A stretch of 64,000 bases of DNA from HGM04593 sp045634085 (GCA_045634085.1 JAZQZM010000099.1:16670-80669), one strand, 5' to 3'; shown: positions 1-9,933, numbered from the stretch's first letter. Program-made: numbers and translations. Notes: generated by a model from the sequence alone, not told the origin.

Positions 1-975
1 CTGTTGGGCATAAATCCTGCCGAGCAGGCTGCAAAGGCTTCTGTAAAATTCATCAAGGCTGTCGTTGCACAGCGTAACTACAAGAGTGCCGAGGAGATTG
101 CTCAGATTGAGGAGGCTGTAAATGTCTCTGTTGACATGCATTGTGCAGCAATGCGCGCAGTACGTCCCGGAACAACCGAGGCCGAGATTGTTGCCGTTGT
201 GCAGGCCGAGGCCCAGAAACACAACTTCGGTCTCTCATTCCCCATTATCGCGACAATCAACGGACAGACACTGCACAACCACGCTTATGGCACAGCGCCA
301 TTGAAGGAAGGCCAGATGCTGCTGCTTGACAGCGGTTGCGAGAATGCCATGCATTATGCCGGTGACCTCACAACCACAATGCCAGTGGGCACTCACTTCA
401 CAGAGCAGCAGCGCACAGTGTGCAACATACTGCGTCGTGCCCATCTCACAGCAACAGAGAACTTGCGTCCTGGTATCGAGTACCGCGAGGTGCACAAGCT
501 TGTGCTTACTGAGATTGCCAAGGGTATGATTGACCTCGGACTCATGAAGGGCGACCCTGTCGAGGCTTCAGTTGCCGGTGCCACATGCATGTTCATGCCT
601 CACGGTCTTGGCCACATGATGGGTCTTGACGTACACGATATGGAGAACCTTGGCGAGGTGAATGTAGGTTACGAGGATGGCCGTACAAAGAGCCCGCTGT
701 TCGGCTGGAAGTCATTGCGTCTTGCAAAGGCTCTTGAGCCGGGCTTCGTGTTCACTGTAGAGCCGGGAATCTACTTCATCCCCGACCTCATTGACAAATG
801 GCGTGCCGAGAAGCAGTTCACCGACTTCATCTGCTACGACAAGCTCGAAGCATGGAAGAACTTTGGCGGTATGCGTGGCGAGGAGGATTGGCTTGTACAT
901 GAGGGCGGTGCGCGCCGTCTGGGCAAGTACAAACCTATGTCGCCCGAGGAGATTGAGGCAGAGCGCAACAGCTGA
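1..975 (+). CDS. Xaa-Pro aminopeptidase (peptidase M24), 5' end outside the window
   Basis: Manganese- or cobalt-dependent aminopeptidase that removes N-terminal residues next to proline. The reading frame is open from the first base, so the gene starts upstream and only about 324 C-terminal residues are visible; whole proteins of this family run to about 450 or more. The pita-bread catalytic domain is complete. Expected metal ligands, numbered from the Met codon at base 4, are Asp109 and Asp121 (LLLDSG to AGDLT), His204 in GLGHMMGLDVHD, Glu253 in TVEPGIY and Glu293 in RGEEDW. There is no signal peptide information because the N-terminus is missing. The family assignment is firm; the exact substrate is not. 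Confidence 0.9.
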   Translation: MLGINPAEQAAKASVKFIKAVVAQRNYKSAEEIAQIEEAVNVSVDMHCAAMRAVRPGTTEAEIVAVVQAEAQKHNFGLSFPIIATINGQTLHNHAYGTAPLKEGQMLLLDSGCENAMHYAGDLTTTMPVGTHFTEQQRTVCNILRRAHLTATENLRPGIEYREVHKLVLTEIAKGMIDLGLMKGDPVEASVAGATCMFMPHGLGHMMGLDVHDMENLGEVNVGYEDGRTKSPLFGWKSLRLAKALEPGFVFTVEPGIYFIPDLIDKWRAEKQFTDFICYDKLEAWKNFGGMRGEEDWLVHEGGARRLGKYKPMSPEEIEAERNS

Positions 976-1011
976 CACTCTGGTTAAGGAATATAAAACG
1001 AAAAAGAGGCC

Positions 1012-1060
1012 GACTAAAAAGGTTCTTCTGTTGTTGTGCTCGCCCTCAAAATGCTCATTT
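1012..1060 (+). repeat. Dispersed intergenic repeat, copy A
   Basis: The stretch beginning GACTAAAAAGG and continuing through TGTTGTT and TCGCCCT closely resembles bases 45132-45180. The shared block resumes as CTCTTTTTTATTCAA near 1187-1201, so this copy seems to be split by about 125 bases (1061-1186) that include a CTCTCTGCTCTCGC pyrimidine-rich stretch. I see no credible gene in 976-1273. The origin is unknown; it may be a decayed small non-autonomous element. Confidence 0.5.
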
Positions 1061-1213
1061 ACGCTTAGTAAATTAACCCACTAAGTGGCTTTTCCTCCTC
1101 GTAGCTCGGCATAGAATGCGGGCACTCTCTGCTCTCGCATTACAGCGTCGGTTGCGGTTTTTCGGACTTCGCACGCCTAAAAACAACTCTTTTTTATTCA
1201 AACCTCAACAAAT

Positions 1214-1248
1214 GAGACCGGATCAAAAATACTTTTGACCCGGCCTCT
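1214..1248. terminator. Probable bidirectional terminator hairpin
   Basis: An inverted repeat pairs GAGA..CCGGATCAAAA with TTTTGACCCGGCCTCTC (one mismatch, a two-base bulge, four-base loop). It lies between the convergent aminopeptidase gene (plus) and the secreted glycosidase gene (minus). The flanking T-runs are poor, so termination efficiency is uncertain. Confidence 0.55.
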
Positions 1249-1273
1249 CCATATATGAATAGGAAGCTTATTA

Positions 1274-4200
1274 TTATTTTACCAGCACCTTTTTGCCATT
1301 TACAATATAAATGCCACGTTCGGTAATTGCATTTACATGGCGGCCTGCAAGGTCATATATTTCACCTTTAACCTTTCCGTTTTCCCCTTTCACCTCATCA
1401 ACGCCGGTCTCTACGTCCACTACATCAATACGGAAATGGTTGCTGTAGTTGGCGCTGTAGCCCTCGGAGCCCGACCATGCATCGAAAGTGCCAGATGCCA
1501 TGAGGATTATTGAACCGTCGTTGCCGTTGGCTCTCTTGCTCACGATGTAGTATCTGTCGGCAACCGATGTCTGGTTGATGCTCCAGTCGCAGTATGTCGC
1601 ATTGTATGTCACTAGTGTTCCGCTGTTGTTATTGTAGCCATAGTCACCGCCGGCACGCCAAATCATGTAGAGCTGTGCCGCCTCATTAAAAAAACTGTAC
1701 TTGCCGCTTGCCTCCTTCTTGCAAAGAAACTGCGCCGTTGCACCCAAATCTGTTGCCGAAGAGGTGCTGACATCGAGCACATTGCTGCCATTGATATACA
1801 GCGCACGTTCGGCACCCGACTGCTGTACGTTTGTAAAGGTGAGCACCTTACCGTCCCACTTGTCAGCGGGTTCCTGACCAGCGAACACAGCATATACGGC
1901 ATCGAGTTCGGCCGGTGTCGGTTTCTCGCTCAGTGTAGCAAGCGCTGCAGCAAGAGCATCTCTATCGACTGCAGGCATGCCTGCCTCATCGGCAAGTGCA
2001 TTGAAGTACTCACGTACGAATGCACGCTGGTCAACATCGCGCTTCACGCTGTACGCGCCGTTTGTGATGTATTCAAGGTCATATGCCACGTAGATGTTGT
2101 CGAAACCGTCGAAGTTGTGCTGTCCGGCACCTGTAGGGAAACTGGTTGATACAGGGTTGTCGCGTTTGCCGAAGCCTGTAAGTGTCTCCTCATAGATGAA
2201 ACCGATGCGGTCATCGGCCTGAAGGTCCATTGAACTGTATGCCGACGAAGTGTTGCTCACCTGGAAGAAACCGTTCCAGCCGTCTGCAAAGTTGGCAACG
2301 GTGTTGAAATCGGCAAGTTCGGTCAACTCCTTGTAGAAGATACCCACGTTTGTACGGCCACCGCCTGTAGGCAATGACTGAAGCACAAGGTACATCTCCT
2401 TGCCGTCACTGTTGCGCTGCACAGGAACAACAAGAATCTCGCCGTTGGTTGAGTTGCCGCCGGGAGTGAGGCCCGAACCTGCGAATGTACTCTTTACACT
2501 AGTACTCCACTCGCCCTCGCCAGTGAGGGTGTTGCTATAGGTATAGATGTTATAGATGCGGCCACCACCTACACGGCTCGAGAGGATTACACGGCCATCG
2601 GGCAACTCCTCGCACTTTGGCTCGTCGCCACCGGGAGCAGGGAGTGCGTTTGCCCCACCAAGAGCATGCCATGTCTTGCCGAAGTCATCGGAATAGACAA
2701 CGCGGTTACCGTTGGGGCGTGCACACATGGCTGCATAGAGACGGTAATACTTGTCCTTCTTTACAATGCGGCTCTGGAACACCTTACCGCCACCCACGAA
2801 TGCCGACTCGATTGGGTTACCGGCGTCGAAAAGGCTATATATTTCCTCGGTCACGTTGATTGGTTCTTCCCAAGTCTCGCCATTGTCCTTACTGAGGATT
2901 GTGGCAATGAGGTTGGGGTTCTGGCGTGTGGTGTTGCCGTTGCCATACACAGTACAGCCGGCAACTGCAATGATGAGCACCTCGTCGCTTGTGCGGTCGG
3001 CAACAATGGCTGGGTCACCAAATGCTGTGTCGAAATAGTTCACTGTCGCCGATGTACGACCTGTACCCACAGCAACGTCAATCATGTCACTCCATGTCTT
3101 GCCATGGTCATCGCTTGTGCGGCAGACCACGTCAACCTGTCCGTAACCGGGGTCGGTACCGCAGACAAGACGTGCCGCAGCTGTTATAAGGCGGCCGTTG
3201 CTTGCTGTAGAGATACCTGGAATACGATAAGGAGGTATTACACCGTCACCATTGCTGGTGTTGTAGAGGTCCTGCTTCTCGGGTGTCGCAAGGGCACTGA
3301 TATTTGAAACCTTGATTGTCTTGCCCTCAACATTGACATCGGCACCCTTCAGCACATTGCCCACAATGCCAACTGAGAGCATTGACTCGTCGATAGCTGA
3401 CGTTGTCATGAAGAAACCGCCGTTGAAGGCTTTCTCGCCCGTAGCATTGTTGATGACATATACATCGGCATTACCCTCGACCACAACATCGTAAACGTTC
3501 ATGCCCTCGACATTCACCGCTTCTACACGCCATAGGTTGTCGTCGGCTGTAGCAGGACCGGCAGCCCAAGTAGTGAGGTGCTCGATACCACCTACCATGT
3601 AACTTGAGTTATTGTTGGAACAGTTCAATGCTTCATTGAAGTAATAGTAGCACACGCCACCATATTCGAATGTATTGGCAATTCCGAGCTGGCTATATGA
3701 GCCCATCAAAGTAGCGTTTGCGCCACCGGCAACAATAGGGTTTCCGTCACCGTTCTTGATGCCTACCTTACCACCGCCAAGCGAAGTTATGTGCCATATA
3801 CCATTGTTGGTGGTCACTTTTGTATCGGACTGCAAGGTAAAACGGTTACCATTGCCAGTGTGGGTCGCATCGTTGTAAAGGTGCTCCTTGCGTGCAGTAG
3901 CCTTGCTTATAAGGTGATAGTATCCGGTTGCGATAGTAGCAGGCTCAGGAATCTCAACCTCAAGACCGTTGAGGAACGCCTCGAGGTCATCAACCAATGC
4001 TGCGCAATCCTCACCTGCTACAGAACCTACGAAACGGCCCAGCAGTGTATTGAGTTTATAGAGCATGTCGGCATTATCACTGTACTCCTCACGCAGAATC
4101 TGAATCTTCTCATACTGGTGTATGCCCTCGATAAGACGTTCGAAGCGCACGCTTGAACGGTTACCGGGATAGTAGCAGTATGTGTCACCTGAACCGAACT

Positions 4201-6283
4201 TGCGATAACGGCTGTCGATGAGTGGATCCTCGTCCCAGTTCATCCATGACCAGTGCAGATAACCGTCGAGATTCATCTTTGCTGCATAGATTGGCAGATA
4301 TGCAGCCTCGGCAGGATATGAGTTAGTATAGATGTTAGGTTCGCTGTTTGCACAACTTGTATAGAATGTGGTTACACGGTTCTTTGACTTACGATCGGCA
4401 AGTTGAGACGCATTAATATGATGCTCCTGACCGAGCTGTACGCACTTGTCGTGAAGAATATCGCAAAGCGAACTGTGATAGTTACCCGCCAAAGCCATCT
4501 TGAAGCCAAGACCGCCGGCAATCTCATATGCCTTGAGCATTGCAGCCTCACCACGTTCATCGACAGCGATGACAGTCTTCTCGAACCATCCCTTCTGCTG
4601 CAGATGTGCCTTGAAAGCTGTGAGGAAGCTTGTCCACAATTCGCGGTACTCGGTTGAAGAGTATGTTGTGGTGAGTGCCTTGTAGCTGTTCGATGCCTCA
4701 TCGAAATAACGGAAACTCATATCCCATGGCAACATGCTGAAACAGTTTATCTGCTTGTTGATGCCATACTCGGCACACAGTTCAACATATTTGTCAAAGA
4801 CAGTATAATCATACTCCCATGTGCCGTTGCTCTTCTTTATTGTCTGCACCATTGGGTCAAAGAGGTCGTGTGTCTGCTCGCCCCATGGCTCATAGAAAAG
4901 GATTGCTGTGACAACACGCTGACCTGCACGGCCAAGGGCAGCAAGGTATGGACGCAGAGCCTCAAAGTGCCCGTCACTCCAACGTTCAACGCCATAGTAA
5001 CGGCTTACGGCATAAGGTTGTTGCCAGAAATCAAGATGGAATTTCTGGTCGGCAACAGCAGGCAACGAACGACTGTTTACATTTACTTTAAGTGTAAGGC
5101 TTTTCACTACATTGCCGGCCTTGTCGACAACCTCGAGTGCTGTGGTATATTCACCGGCCTCAATGTCGCGTGGCACCTCAACGGTACACCACACGGGGCG
5201 TGTCTCCATTGCAGGTACTGCGTGCGGCTTGTCCTGGTCAATCACATCGGCAACCAGCCAGGTGGGATATGTCATTGAATTGTTGCCGCAAGAGGTAAAA
5301 TCATCGGTGATTACATAGTTCACAAAACGTGCCTCGGCAGCGTTAATGCCCGTTGCATTGCCGTTCTTCTGCCATTCTGTCATACGTACAGAGAGTGTGT
5401 CCTGATTTGTCTTGCTATATAGAACTGCCTGAACATTTGTACGTTCACCCTTCCATGCGTGTATTGTAGCGACATCTTTCTGTGAAACCTGTGGCACCTC
5501 GTGCAGTTTGTAGTGCACATCACGCGAAGCCCATGTCGCGTTCAATCCCTGGGGCAATGCATTCCATGCAGCCTCATCGGGAGTTGTGCCTACACGCGGC
5601 TCGGCGTACTCATTAATTGGATACTCATACAGTTCATCACCGCTGGCTATACCCGAAATCTTCAAAGTGACATCAATGATTGAAGCTCCATCCGAGATGT
5701 AGTTGGCATAAGTTGCACCTGTAGGGTCAATACAATTCCACATGACAGCATATCGCATACGATAGGTAGAACCAATCTCAAGACCTTCGGGCACACGAAA
5801 TGAGCCCGGAGCCAACACGTCGCCACTAATATTGAGACCTGCACTGTTCCAACCCGAGTTGCCGTTGCCACTCTTGTCATACAGCGACCAGCACATGAGT
5901 TCGTTACCATCTTCCTTTACATACGGGCCATCACCGCTAATGTTTACATCAAACTGTCTGTTATTGTTCCAGTCAACATATACATAGCCGTGCATCCAAC
6001 TTCCGTTGATTGCAATGAGTGGTGTAACGGTCTCGCCACTTTTTACTTCAAAGACAGTGCTCGTCTTGTCAAAATAAGCCTGACAATGAGGAGCCGAAGC
6101 TATACCATTTAGTTTCTGTTGGTCACCACGCACATTGCTGACGCCCACCATAATGGGGTAATGCGCGTAATGATTGACATTCACATCGGCACCGTACTTG
6201 ACGTAATAGTCGCTCTGCGCGCTTGCGCCCATGCTGATGAACATGGCCGACAATGCCGAATAAAGAATTGATTTAAGTTTCAT
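1274..6283 (-). CDS. Secreted multimodular glycosidase: GH123-like domain plus sialidase (GH33-like) domain
   Basis: A 1669-residue exported protein. Residues 1-23 are a signal peptide ending ASAQ. A GEVED-like beta region follows (about 25-210). A GH123/DUF4091-type catalytic region covers about 240-770; the paired acids expected for substrate-assisted GalNAc hydrolysis are Asp575-Glu576 in AVDERGE. A beta-rich, probably carbohydrate-binding stretch follows (780-990). The sialidase propeller (about 1000-1405) shows the RIPG arginine motif (Arg1020) and three Asp boxes: SDDHGKTW at 1057, SKDNGETW at 1131, SDDFGKTW at 1198. Residues about 1475-1620 look like another binding domain, and the last 40 residues (IYDLAGRH ... 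GIYIVNGKKVLVK) resemble a type-A C-terminal sorting tail. Together they suggest trimming of sialylated, GalNAc-containing mucin or glycolipid glycans at the cell surface. Domain families are recognised by motif; linkage specificity is inferred. Confidence 0.85.
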   Translation of the reverse strand: MKLKSILYSALSAMFISMGASAQSDYYVKYGADVNVNHYAHYPIMVGVSNVRGDQQKLNGIASAPHCQAYFDKTSTVFEVKSGETVTPLIAINGSWMHGYVYVDWNNNRQFDVNISGDGPYVKEDGNELMCWSLYDKSGNGNSGWNSAGLNISGDVLAPGSFRVPEGLEIGSTYRMRYAVMWNCIDPTGATYANYISDGASIIDVTLKISGIASGDELYEYPINEYAEPRVGTTPDEAAWNALPQGLNATWASRDVHYKLHEVPQVSQKDVATIHAWKGERTNVQAVLYSKTNQDTLSVRMTEWQKNGNATGINAAEARFVNYVITDDFTSCGNNSMTYPTWLVADVIDQDKPHAVPAMETRPVWCTVEVPRDIEAGEYTTALEVVDKAGNVVKSLTLKVNVNSRSLPAVADQKFHLDFWQQPYAVSRYYGVERWSDGHFEALRPYLAALGRAGQRVVTAILFYEPWGEQTHDLFDPMVQTIKKSNGTWEYDYTVFDKYVELCAEYGINKQINCFSMLPWDMSFRYFDEASNSYKALTTTYSSTEYRELWTSFLTAFKAHLQQKGWFEKTVIAVDERGEAAMLKAYEIAGGLGFKMALAGNYHSSLCDILHDKCVQLGQEHHINASQLADRKSKNRVTTFYTSCANSEPNIYTNSYPAEAAYLPIYAAKMNLDGYLHWSWMNWDEDPLIDSRYRKFGSGDTYCYYPGNRSSVRFERLIEGIHQYEKIQILREEYSDNADMLYKLNTLLGRFVGSVAGEDCAALVDDLEAFLNGLEVEIPEPATIATGYYHLISKATARKEHLYNDATHTGNGNRFTLQSDTKVTTNNGIWHITSLGGGKVGIKNGDGNPIVAGGANATLMGSYSQLGIANTFEYGGVCYYYFNEALNCSNNNSSYMVGGIEHLTTWAAGPATADDNLWRVEAVNVEGMNVYDVVVEGNADVYVINNATGEKAFNGGFFMTTSAIDESMLSVGIVGNVLKGADVNVEGKTIKVSNISALATPEKQDLYNTSNGDGVIPPYRIPGISTASNGRLITAAARLVCGTDPGYGQVDVVCRTSDDHGKTWSDMIDVAVGTGRTSATVNYFDTAFGDPAIVADRTSDEVLIIAVAGCTVYGNGNTTRQNPNLIATILSKDNGETWEEPINVTEEIYSLFDAGNPIESAFVGGGKVFQSRIVKKDKYYRLYAAMCARPNGNRVVYSDDFGKTWHALGGANALPAPGGDEPKCEELPDGRVILSSRVGGGRIYNIYTYSNTLTGEGEWSTSVKSTFAGSGLTPGGNSTNGEILVVPVQRNSDGKEMYLVLQSLPTGGGRTNVGIFYKELTELADFNTVANFADGWNGFFQVSNTSSAYSSMDLQADDRIGFIYEETLTGFGKRDNPVSTSFPTGAGQHNFDGFDNIYVAYDLEYITNGAYSVKRDVDQRAFVREYFNALADEAGMPAVDRDALAAALATLSEKPTPAELDAVYAVFAGQEPADKWDGKVLTFTNVQQSGAERALYINGSNVLDVSTSSATDLGATAQFLCKKEASGKYSFFNEAAQLYMIWRAGGDYGYNNNSGTLVTYNATYCDWSINQTSVADRYYIVSKRANGNDGSIILMASGTFDAWSGSEGYSANYSNHFRIDVVDVETGVDEVKGENGKVKGEIYDLAGRHVNAITERGIYIVNGKKVLVK

Positions 6284-6443
6284 TTGGATTTATCTTTAAT
6301 GTTGTATTTCTGTCGACAACTGAGTCTAATTTTATGCAAATTAAACAAAAAAACAGTGAAATCCAAAGAGCCGAAAGAACTCTTTTACAGCAAAGGGAAT
6401 ATGGGGGGGGTAATCACCTGACTACCAACAAGATACAACAGCA

Positions 6444-8084
6444 TCAACCAACAAAAGAAGGAGACGATTCCAACTCAACGTTTTCCTTGCTTACCGGGTG
6501 TACAAAAATGATATGCGAGGCATGGAGCATGAGCCTCTCGTCCACGGTGCCATAAAGGGCATCGCCCACAATGGGGCAATCGAGCCCATCCTTGTGGGCT
6601 GCATGGACACGCAACTGATGAGTACGCCCCGTAACAGGTTCAAAGCAAACTACTGCATAGGAACGGTCATCGCGCTTAACCGTACCAATGACCCTGTAGC
6701 GTGTTACTGCAGGCTTGCCATTGACGTAATCGACCTTCTGACGCGGACGGTTGTCATAATCGGCAGCGAGTGGAAGTTCTATTACGCCTTCACTCTTACC
6801 AGGCACACCATCAAGAATTGCAGTATACTGCTTCTCCACCTCGCGACCGGCAAACTGGCGCTGCAACTCCTTGTAGACATCCATTGACTTTGCAGCAACA
6901 AGTAGCCCCGATGTTGCCATATCAAGACGGTGCGCCACATATATGTCATTACTGCGCATGGTATCGCGCAGCCACTGCTGCACCGATGTACCGCCCATGA
7001 TTCCCGGAACGGAAAGCACTCCTGAAGGCTTGTCCACCACGACAAGGTACTCATCTTCATATACGATGTTTATGCAACTTATGTCGCCACCCTTTTCAAG
7101 GGCATTCTCCTCGACATCGAGCCCCTGGAGCATAAAACCGAGTATGGGCTCGCACTTGCTCTTGCAGGCTCCGTAGAAACAGCCGTCGCGACGCACCTCG
7201 CCCATAGGTGACTCGCCCACCCAGAATTCGGCAACAGCAACGGGAGTCAAGGCGTTGCGATAGGCATACTGCAATAGTTTTGGTGCAGCACACTCACCTG
7301 CTCCACCCGGCGGTATGTTGCCCGAATGTGCGGCAAAGATATCAAGCAGGCTCTTTTCACAACCGTTGCCGTTACTTACCTTGAACTGTTCAAAGAGCCA
7401 ACGCTGCAGAGCCGCAGAACGGCACTTGCGTTCCTCTTTCATTGCCGCAACCGACTCCCTGAATGGAGTGACGGCAGCCTCGCACTCGGCTACACGCTGT
7501 TGCCACCTTGCCGTCAGGCGTTTGAGTTCAGCCTTCTGAAACTGGCTTTCGCGCACCAATACTGCCTCTTCATCGGCAGTGAGAGCACCTGCCGCACGCA
7601 ATTCACTGCGACGCTGCTTGCTCTGACGCATCTCTTCGCGCATGGCAGTAAGCTGCTGTTCCATAGCAAGTTTCATCTCAGTTACAGCCGCAACGGCAGC
7701 AATAAACTCTTCGCCGCTTTCGGTCTCCTTGATTCTACGGTTCAGAGCTGAAATCCGGGTCTCTTCCTGTTTGAAATAGCCGTTTGGAGAGAGGAAATCG
7801 AACACCGGGGGAACGAAACCTGCGACACTGTTGCTACCGGCAAGAAGCCCCGAGAAGGCGGCAAGGTAACCAAGCCTGCCATCACCGTCGCGCACTACCA
7901 GCACACCGAACATCTTGCCCCGCGCGGCATCCGCGGCAAGAGTTTCATCGGCAAGCAGGAACGAACGCACCTCATCGGCTGCCATTACGCACAGCCGATG
8001 AGGTGAATAGTAAAAAGGATTGTTGAACCGCACAGGCGGTTCAACATCCATAATATCTTGTGTGAATCTATGCAACGACTGCAT
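6444..8084 (-). CDS. RluA-family RNA pseudouridine synthase with long N-terminal extension
   Basis: Converts uridine to pseudouridine in structured RNA. The catalytic domain occupies about residues 340-530: HRLDMATSGLL contains the catalytic Asp388, and GRTHQLRVH is the conserved C-terminal motif of the fold. About 330 residues precede it; 110-225 is strongly charged and predicted coiled coil, and several Cys residues (265, 302, 307, 311) cluster before the domain. This longer form is typical of Bacteroidetes members; which uridines it modifies cannot be told. The ATG overlaps the stop codon of the upstream galactosidase gene by one base (TGATG), so the two are probably translationally coupled despite having no obvious shared function. 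Confidence 0.88.
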   Translation of the reverse strand: MQSLHRFTQDIMDVEPPVRFNNPFYYSPHRLCVMAADEVRSFLLADETLAADAARGKMFGVLVVRDGDGRLGYLAAFSGLLAGSNSVAGFVPPVFDFLSPNGYFKQEETRISALNRRIKETESGEEFIAAVAAVTEMKLAMEQQLTAMREEMRQSKQRRSELRAAGALTADEEAVLVRESQFQKAELKRLTARWQQRVAECEAAVTPFRESVAAMKEERKCRSAALQRWLFEQFKVSNGNGCEKSLLDIFAAHSGNIPPGGAGECAAPKLLQYAYRNALTPVAVAEFWVGESPMGEVRRDGCFYGACKSKCEPILGFMLQGLDVEENALEKGGDISCINIVYEDEYLVVVDKPSGVLSVPGIMGGTSVQQWLRDTMRSNDIYVAHRLDMATSGLLVAAKSMDVYKELQRQFAGREVEKQYTAILDGVPGKSEGVIELPLAADYDNRPRQKVDYVNGKPAVTRYRVIGTVKRDDRSYAVVCFEPVTGRTHQLRVHAAHKDGLDCPIVGDALYGTVDERLMLHASHIIFVHPVSKENVELESSPSFVG

Positions 8085-9916
8085 CAGTAGTTGTATTTCA
8101 CATCGGTTTCCTCGTTGAAACCATTGCTGAACTCATTGCCTTCAATGGTAACATTCGTAACCTTTTCGAGAAGGAAACGGTGCTTGTTCCAATGGAAAGG
8201 CTTGAAGTCCTCGTTCTGGATAATCTTGTTGCCCTTGAATACCAGGCCATCGAGAGACTTTGCATATACGATTGGAGCATCGAAGGTCTCGAATGTATTG
8301 TTCTCAATCACAACACCCTTGCCGTTACCGCCATGGAAATATTTTGTCTCCGATGGAAGGTCGGGGATTTCGGGATAAATTGAGATAATACCGTTTGTGA
8401 ACTGGAACATGCTTGTGAGGGCATTGACGAAACGGTTGTTGCGGATAACCACGTCGCGGCATGCACCGGTCTCGAACCAGCCGTTACAGTCACCGCAGAG
8501 CAGGATTGCAGTACCCGATGTGTGGTCGAAGAGGTTATTCTCGACAAGTGTGCTCTTTGGAGTGCTGAAGAGTGCTCCGCGTGCACGGTTGTTGCGTATT
8601 ATGTTGCCGGCGAAATACACCTCGGGAGTCCACTCAAGGTTTTCAATACCGTATTTGCCGTTTGCAATGTCGGCAGGCAGCGGCTTCTCGAACTTTATCT
8701 TGAACTCCTTGCATCCAGCAAGCTGCTCCTTGTCATATGGTGCAATCCCCACAACAAGGTTGCCCTCGGTGATTTCCATTACGTCGGAACGCACGAACTG
8801 TACACTGTCACCGGCACCGCCCCAGTAGAAACCGTACGCCTGGCCATGCATGTAGCGGCCTACCAATGTATTGTCATCAAGACGCTGTACAACGCGCAGA
8901 TAGGTACCGTGGACATTGATGGCATCATCCATCATGCCCTCGTAGAGACCGTTCACTGACTCTATCTTGCCCTTACAGCCCGAAAAGTGGGTGGCATCTG
9001 CCTGAGTGGTAAAGTAGCGTTCGTTATCGCGCAGTGACACGCGGAAACGGTCGAGTGTAATGTTCTCGCTCATCTGCGCAAGCAAGCCCATACCCTCGGC
9101 GTAAAAAACTCTTGAATTCAACAGGTTTGTATTCTTGCACTCAGTAACAAAAATGCCTGGTGTGGGACGGGCATACGAGCGCATTGCAATGACACTGCCC
9201 GGAACAAGACGTGCATCGTTCCAGGGCGCGCGGATGACATAGGGTTCAATCTCCTCGACACCCGAAGTGCCGACACCGATGTCGCTCGTGGTGTATAAGA
9301 TGTGTTTTGTATCACCTTCAAAGGCAATACCCCAACTGGGAACGAACTCCCAATTGCTGCCATAAACGACAAGGCGTCCGTTGTCGATACGGTAGTTTAC
9401 ATACGGTGCAATACGGTATGTTATATAGCCTTCAGCATTCTCAAGCACCTCGACCTGAGTAATCTGTGGCACACGGGTATCAACAGCTATTCCTTTCAGC
9501 GTACAATTTTCGCAGTCGACCATAGCAACCGGCAACATACGACCATTCATCATCAAATTAGCATATTCGCTGCCGGTATGCGTTGGACGGTTCTTCAGCG
9601 TAAAATTTTTCATGCCCTCAAGAGCCAAAGCCACGCGTTTGGGATTATCCTGGTCGTGGTTGCTGACATAATATTCACGCACAAGTGCGCTGTCGGGATA
9701 GAAATCGTACTCACCGCATTCAACTATCAGTTCGGCCTTTATCTCGCCATTACACTCGGACTTTATGGTCTCAAAAGCCTTGGCAAACTCCTCGGTCATA
9801 TCCTCACCGGTCCCCGGCACGATACCGAAGTCAGAACCATAATAATATTTAGTGTTTCCACAAGACAGCAAAGACGATATCAATGCCATTCCAAACAAAA
9901 TACGTGTCATTTTCAT
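8084..9916 (-). CDS. GH110-type alpha-1,3-galactosidase, lipoprotein
   Basis: Predicted exo-enzyme removing terminal alpha-1,3-linked galactose, as in blood-group B or linear alpha-Gal glycans. A lipoprotein signal with lipobox LLSC (lipidated Cys19) places it in the periplasm or at the surface. The rest is a right-handed parallel beta-helix protein with many short VIxNN-type rungs (about 430-600). The diagnostic block TTQADATHFSGCKG ... MMDDAINVHGTYL is intact, with Asp307, Asp330 and Asp331. That spacing of 23 and 1 matches, as I recall it, the catalytic acids described for a characterised GH110 enzyme. It sits with the sialidase/GH123 protein, consistent with stepwise host-glycan trimming. 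Whether it acts on branched or only linear substrates cannot be read from sequence. Confidence 0.88.
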   Translation of the reverse strand: MKMTRILFGMALISSLLSCGNTKYYYGSDFGIVPGTGEDMTEEFAKAFETIKSECNGEIKAELIVECGEYDFYPDSALVREYYVSNHDQDNPKRVALALEGMKNFTLKNRPTHTGSEYANLMMNGRMLPVAMVDCENCTLKGIAVDTRVPQITQVEVLENAEGYITYRIAPYVNYRIDNGRLVVYGSNWEFVPSWGIAFEGDTKHILYTTSDIGVGTSGVEEIEPYVIRAPWNDARLVPGSVIAMRSYARPTPGIFVTECKNTNLLNSRVFYAEGMGLLAQMSENITLDRFRVSLRDNERYFTTQADATHFSGCKGKIESVNGLYEGMMDDAINVHGTYLRVVQRLDDNTLVGRYMHGQAYGFYWGGAGDSVQFVRSDVMEITEGNLVVGIAPYDKEQLAGCKEFKIKFEKPLPADIANGKYGIENLEWTPEVYFAGNIIRNNRARGALFSTPKSTLVENNLFDHTSGTAILLCGDCNGWFETGACRDVVIRNNRFVNALTSMFQFTNGIISIYPEIPDLPSETKYFHGGNGKGVVIENNTFETFDAPIVYAKSLDGLVFKGNKIIQNEDFKPFHWNKHRFLLEKVTNVTIEGNEFSNGFNEETDVKYNY

Positions 9917-9933
9917 ATATCAGAACATTTTGT

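Noticed and set aside
2666..3307. 213-codon plus-strand frame inside the secreted glycosidase gene
   Set aside because: Antisense shadow of the sialidase module; no start context or recognisable protein, whereas the minus-strand frame carries Asp boxes.
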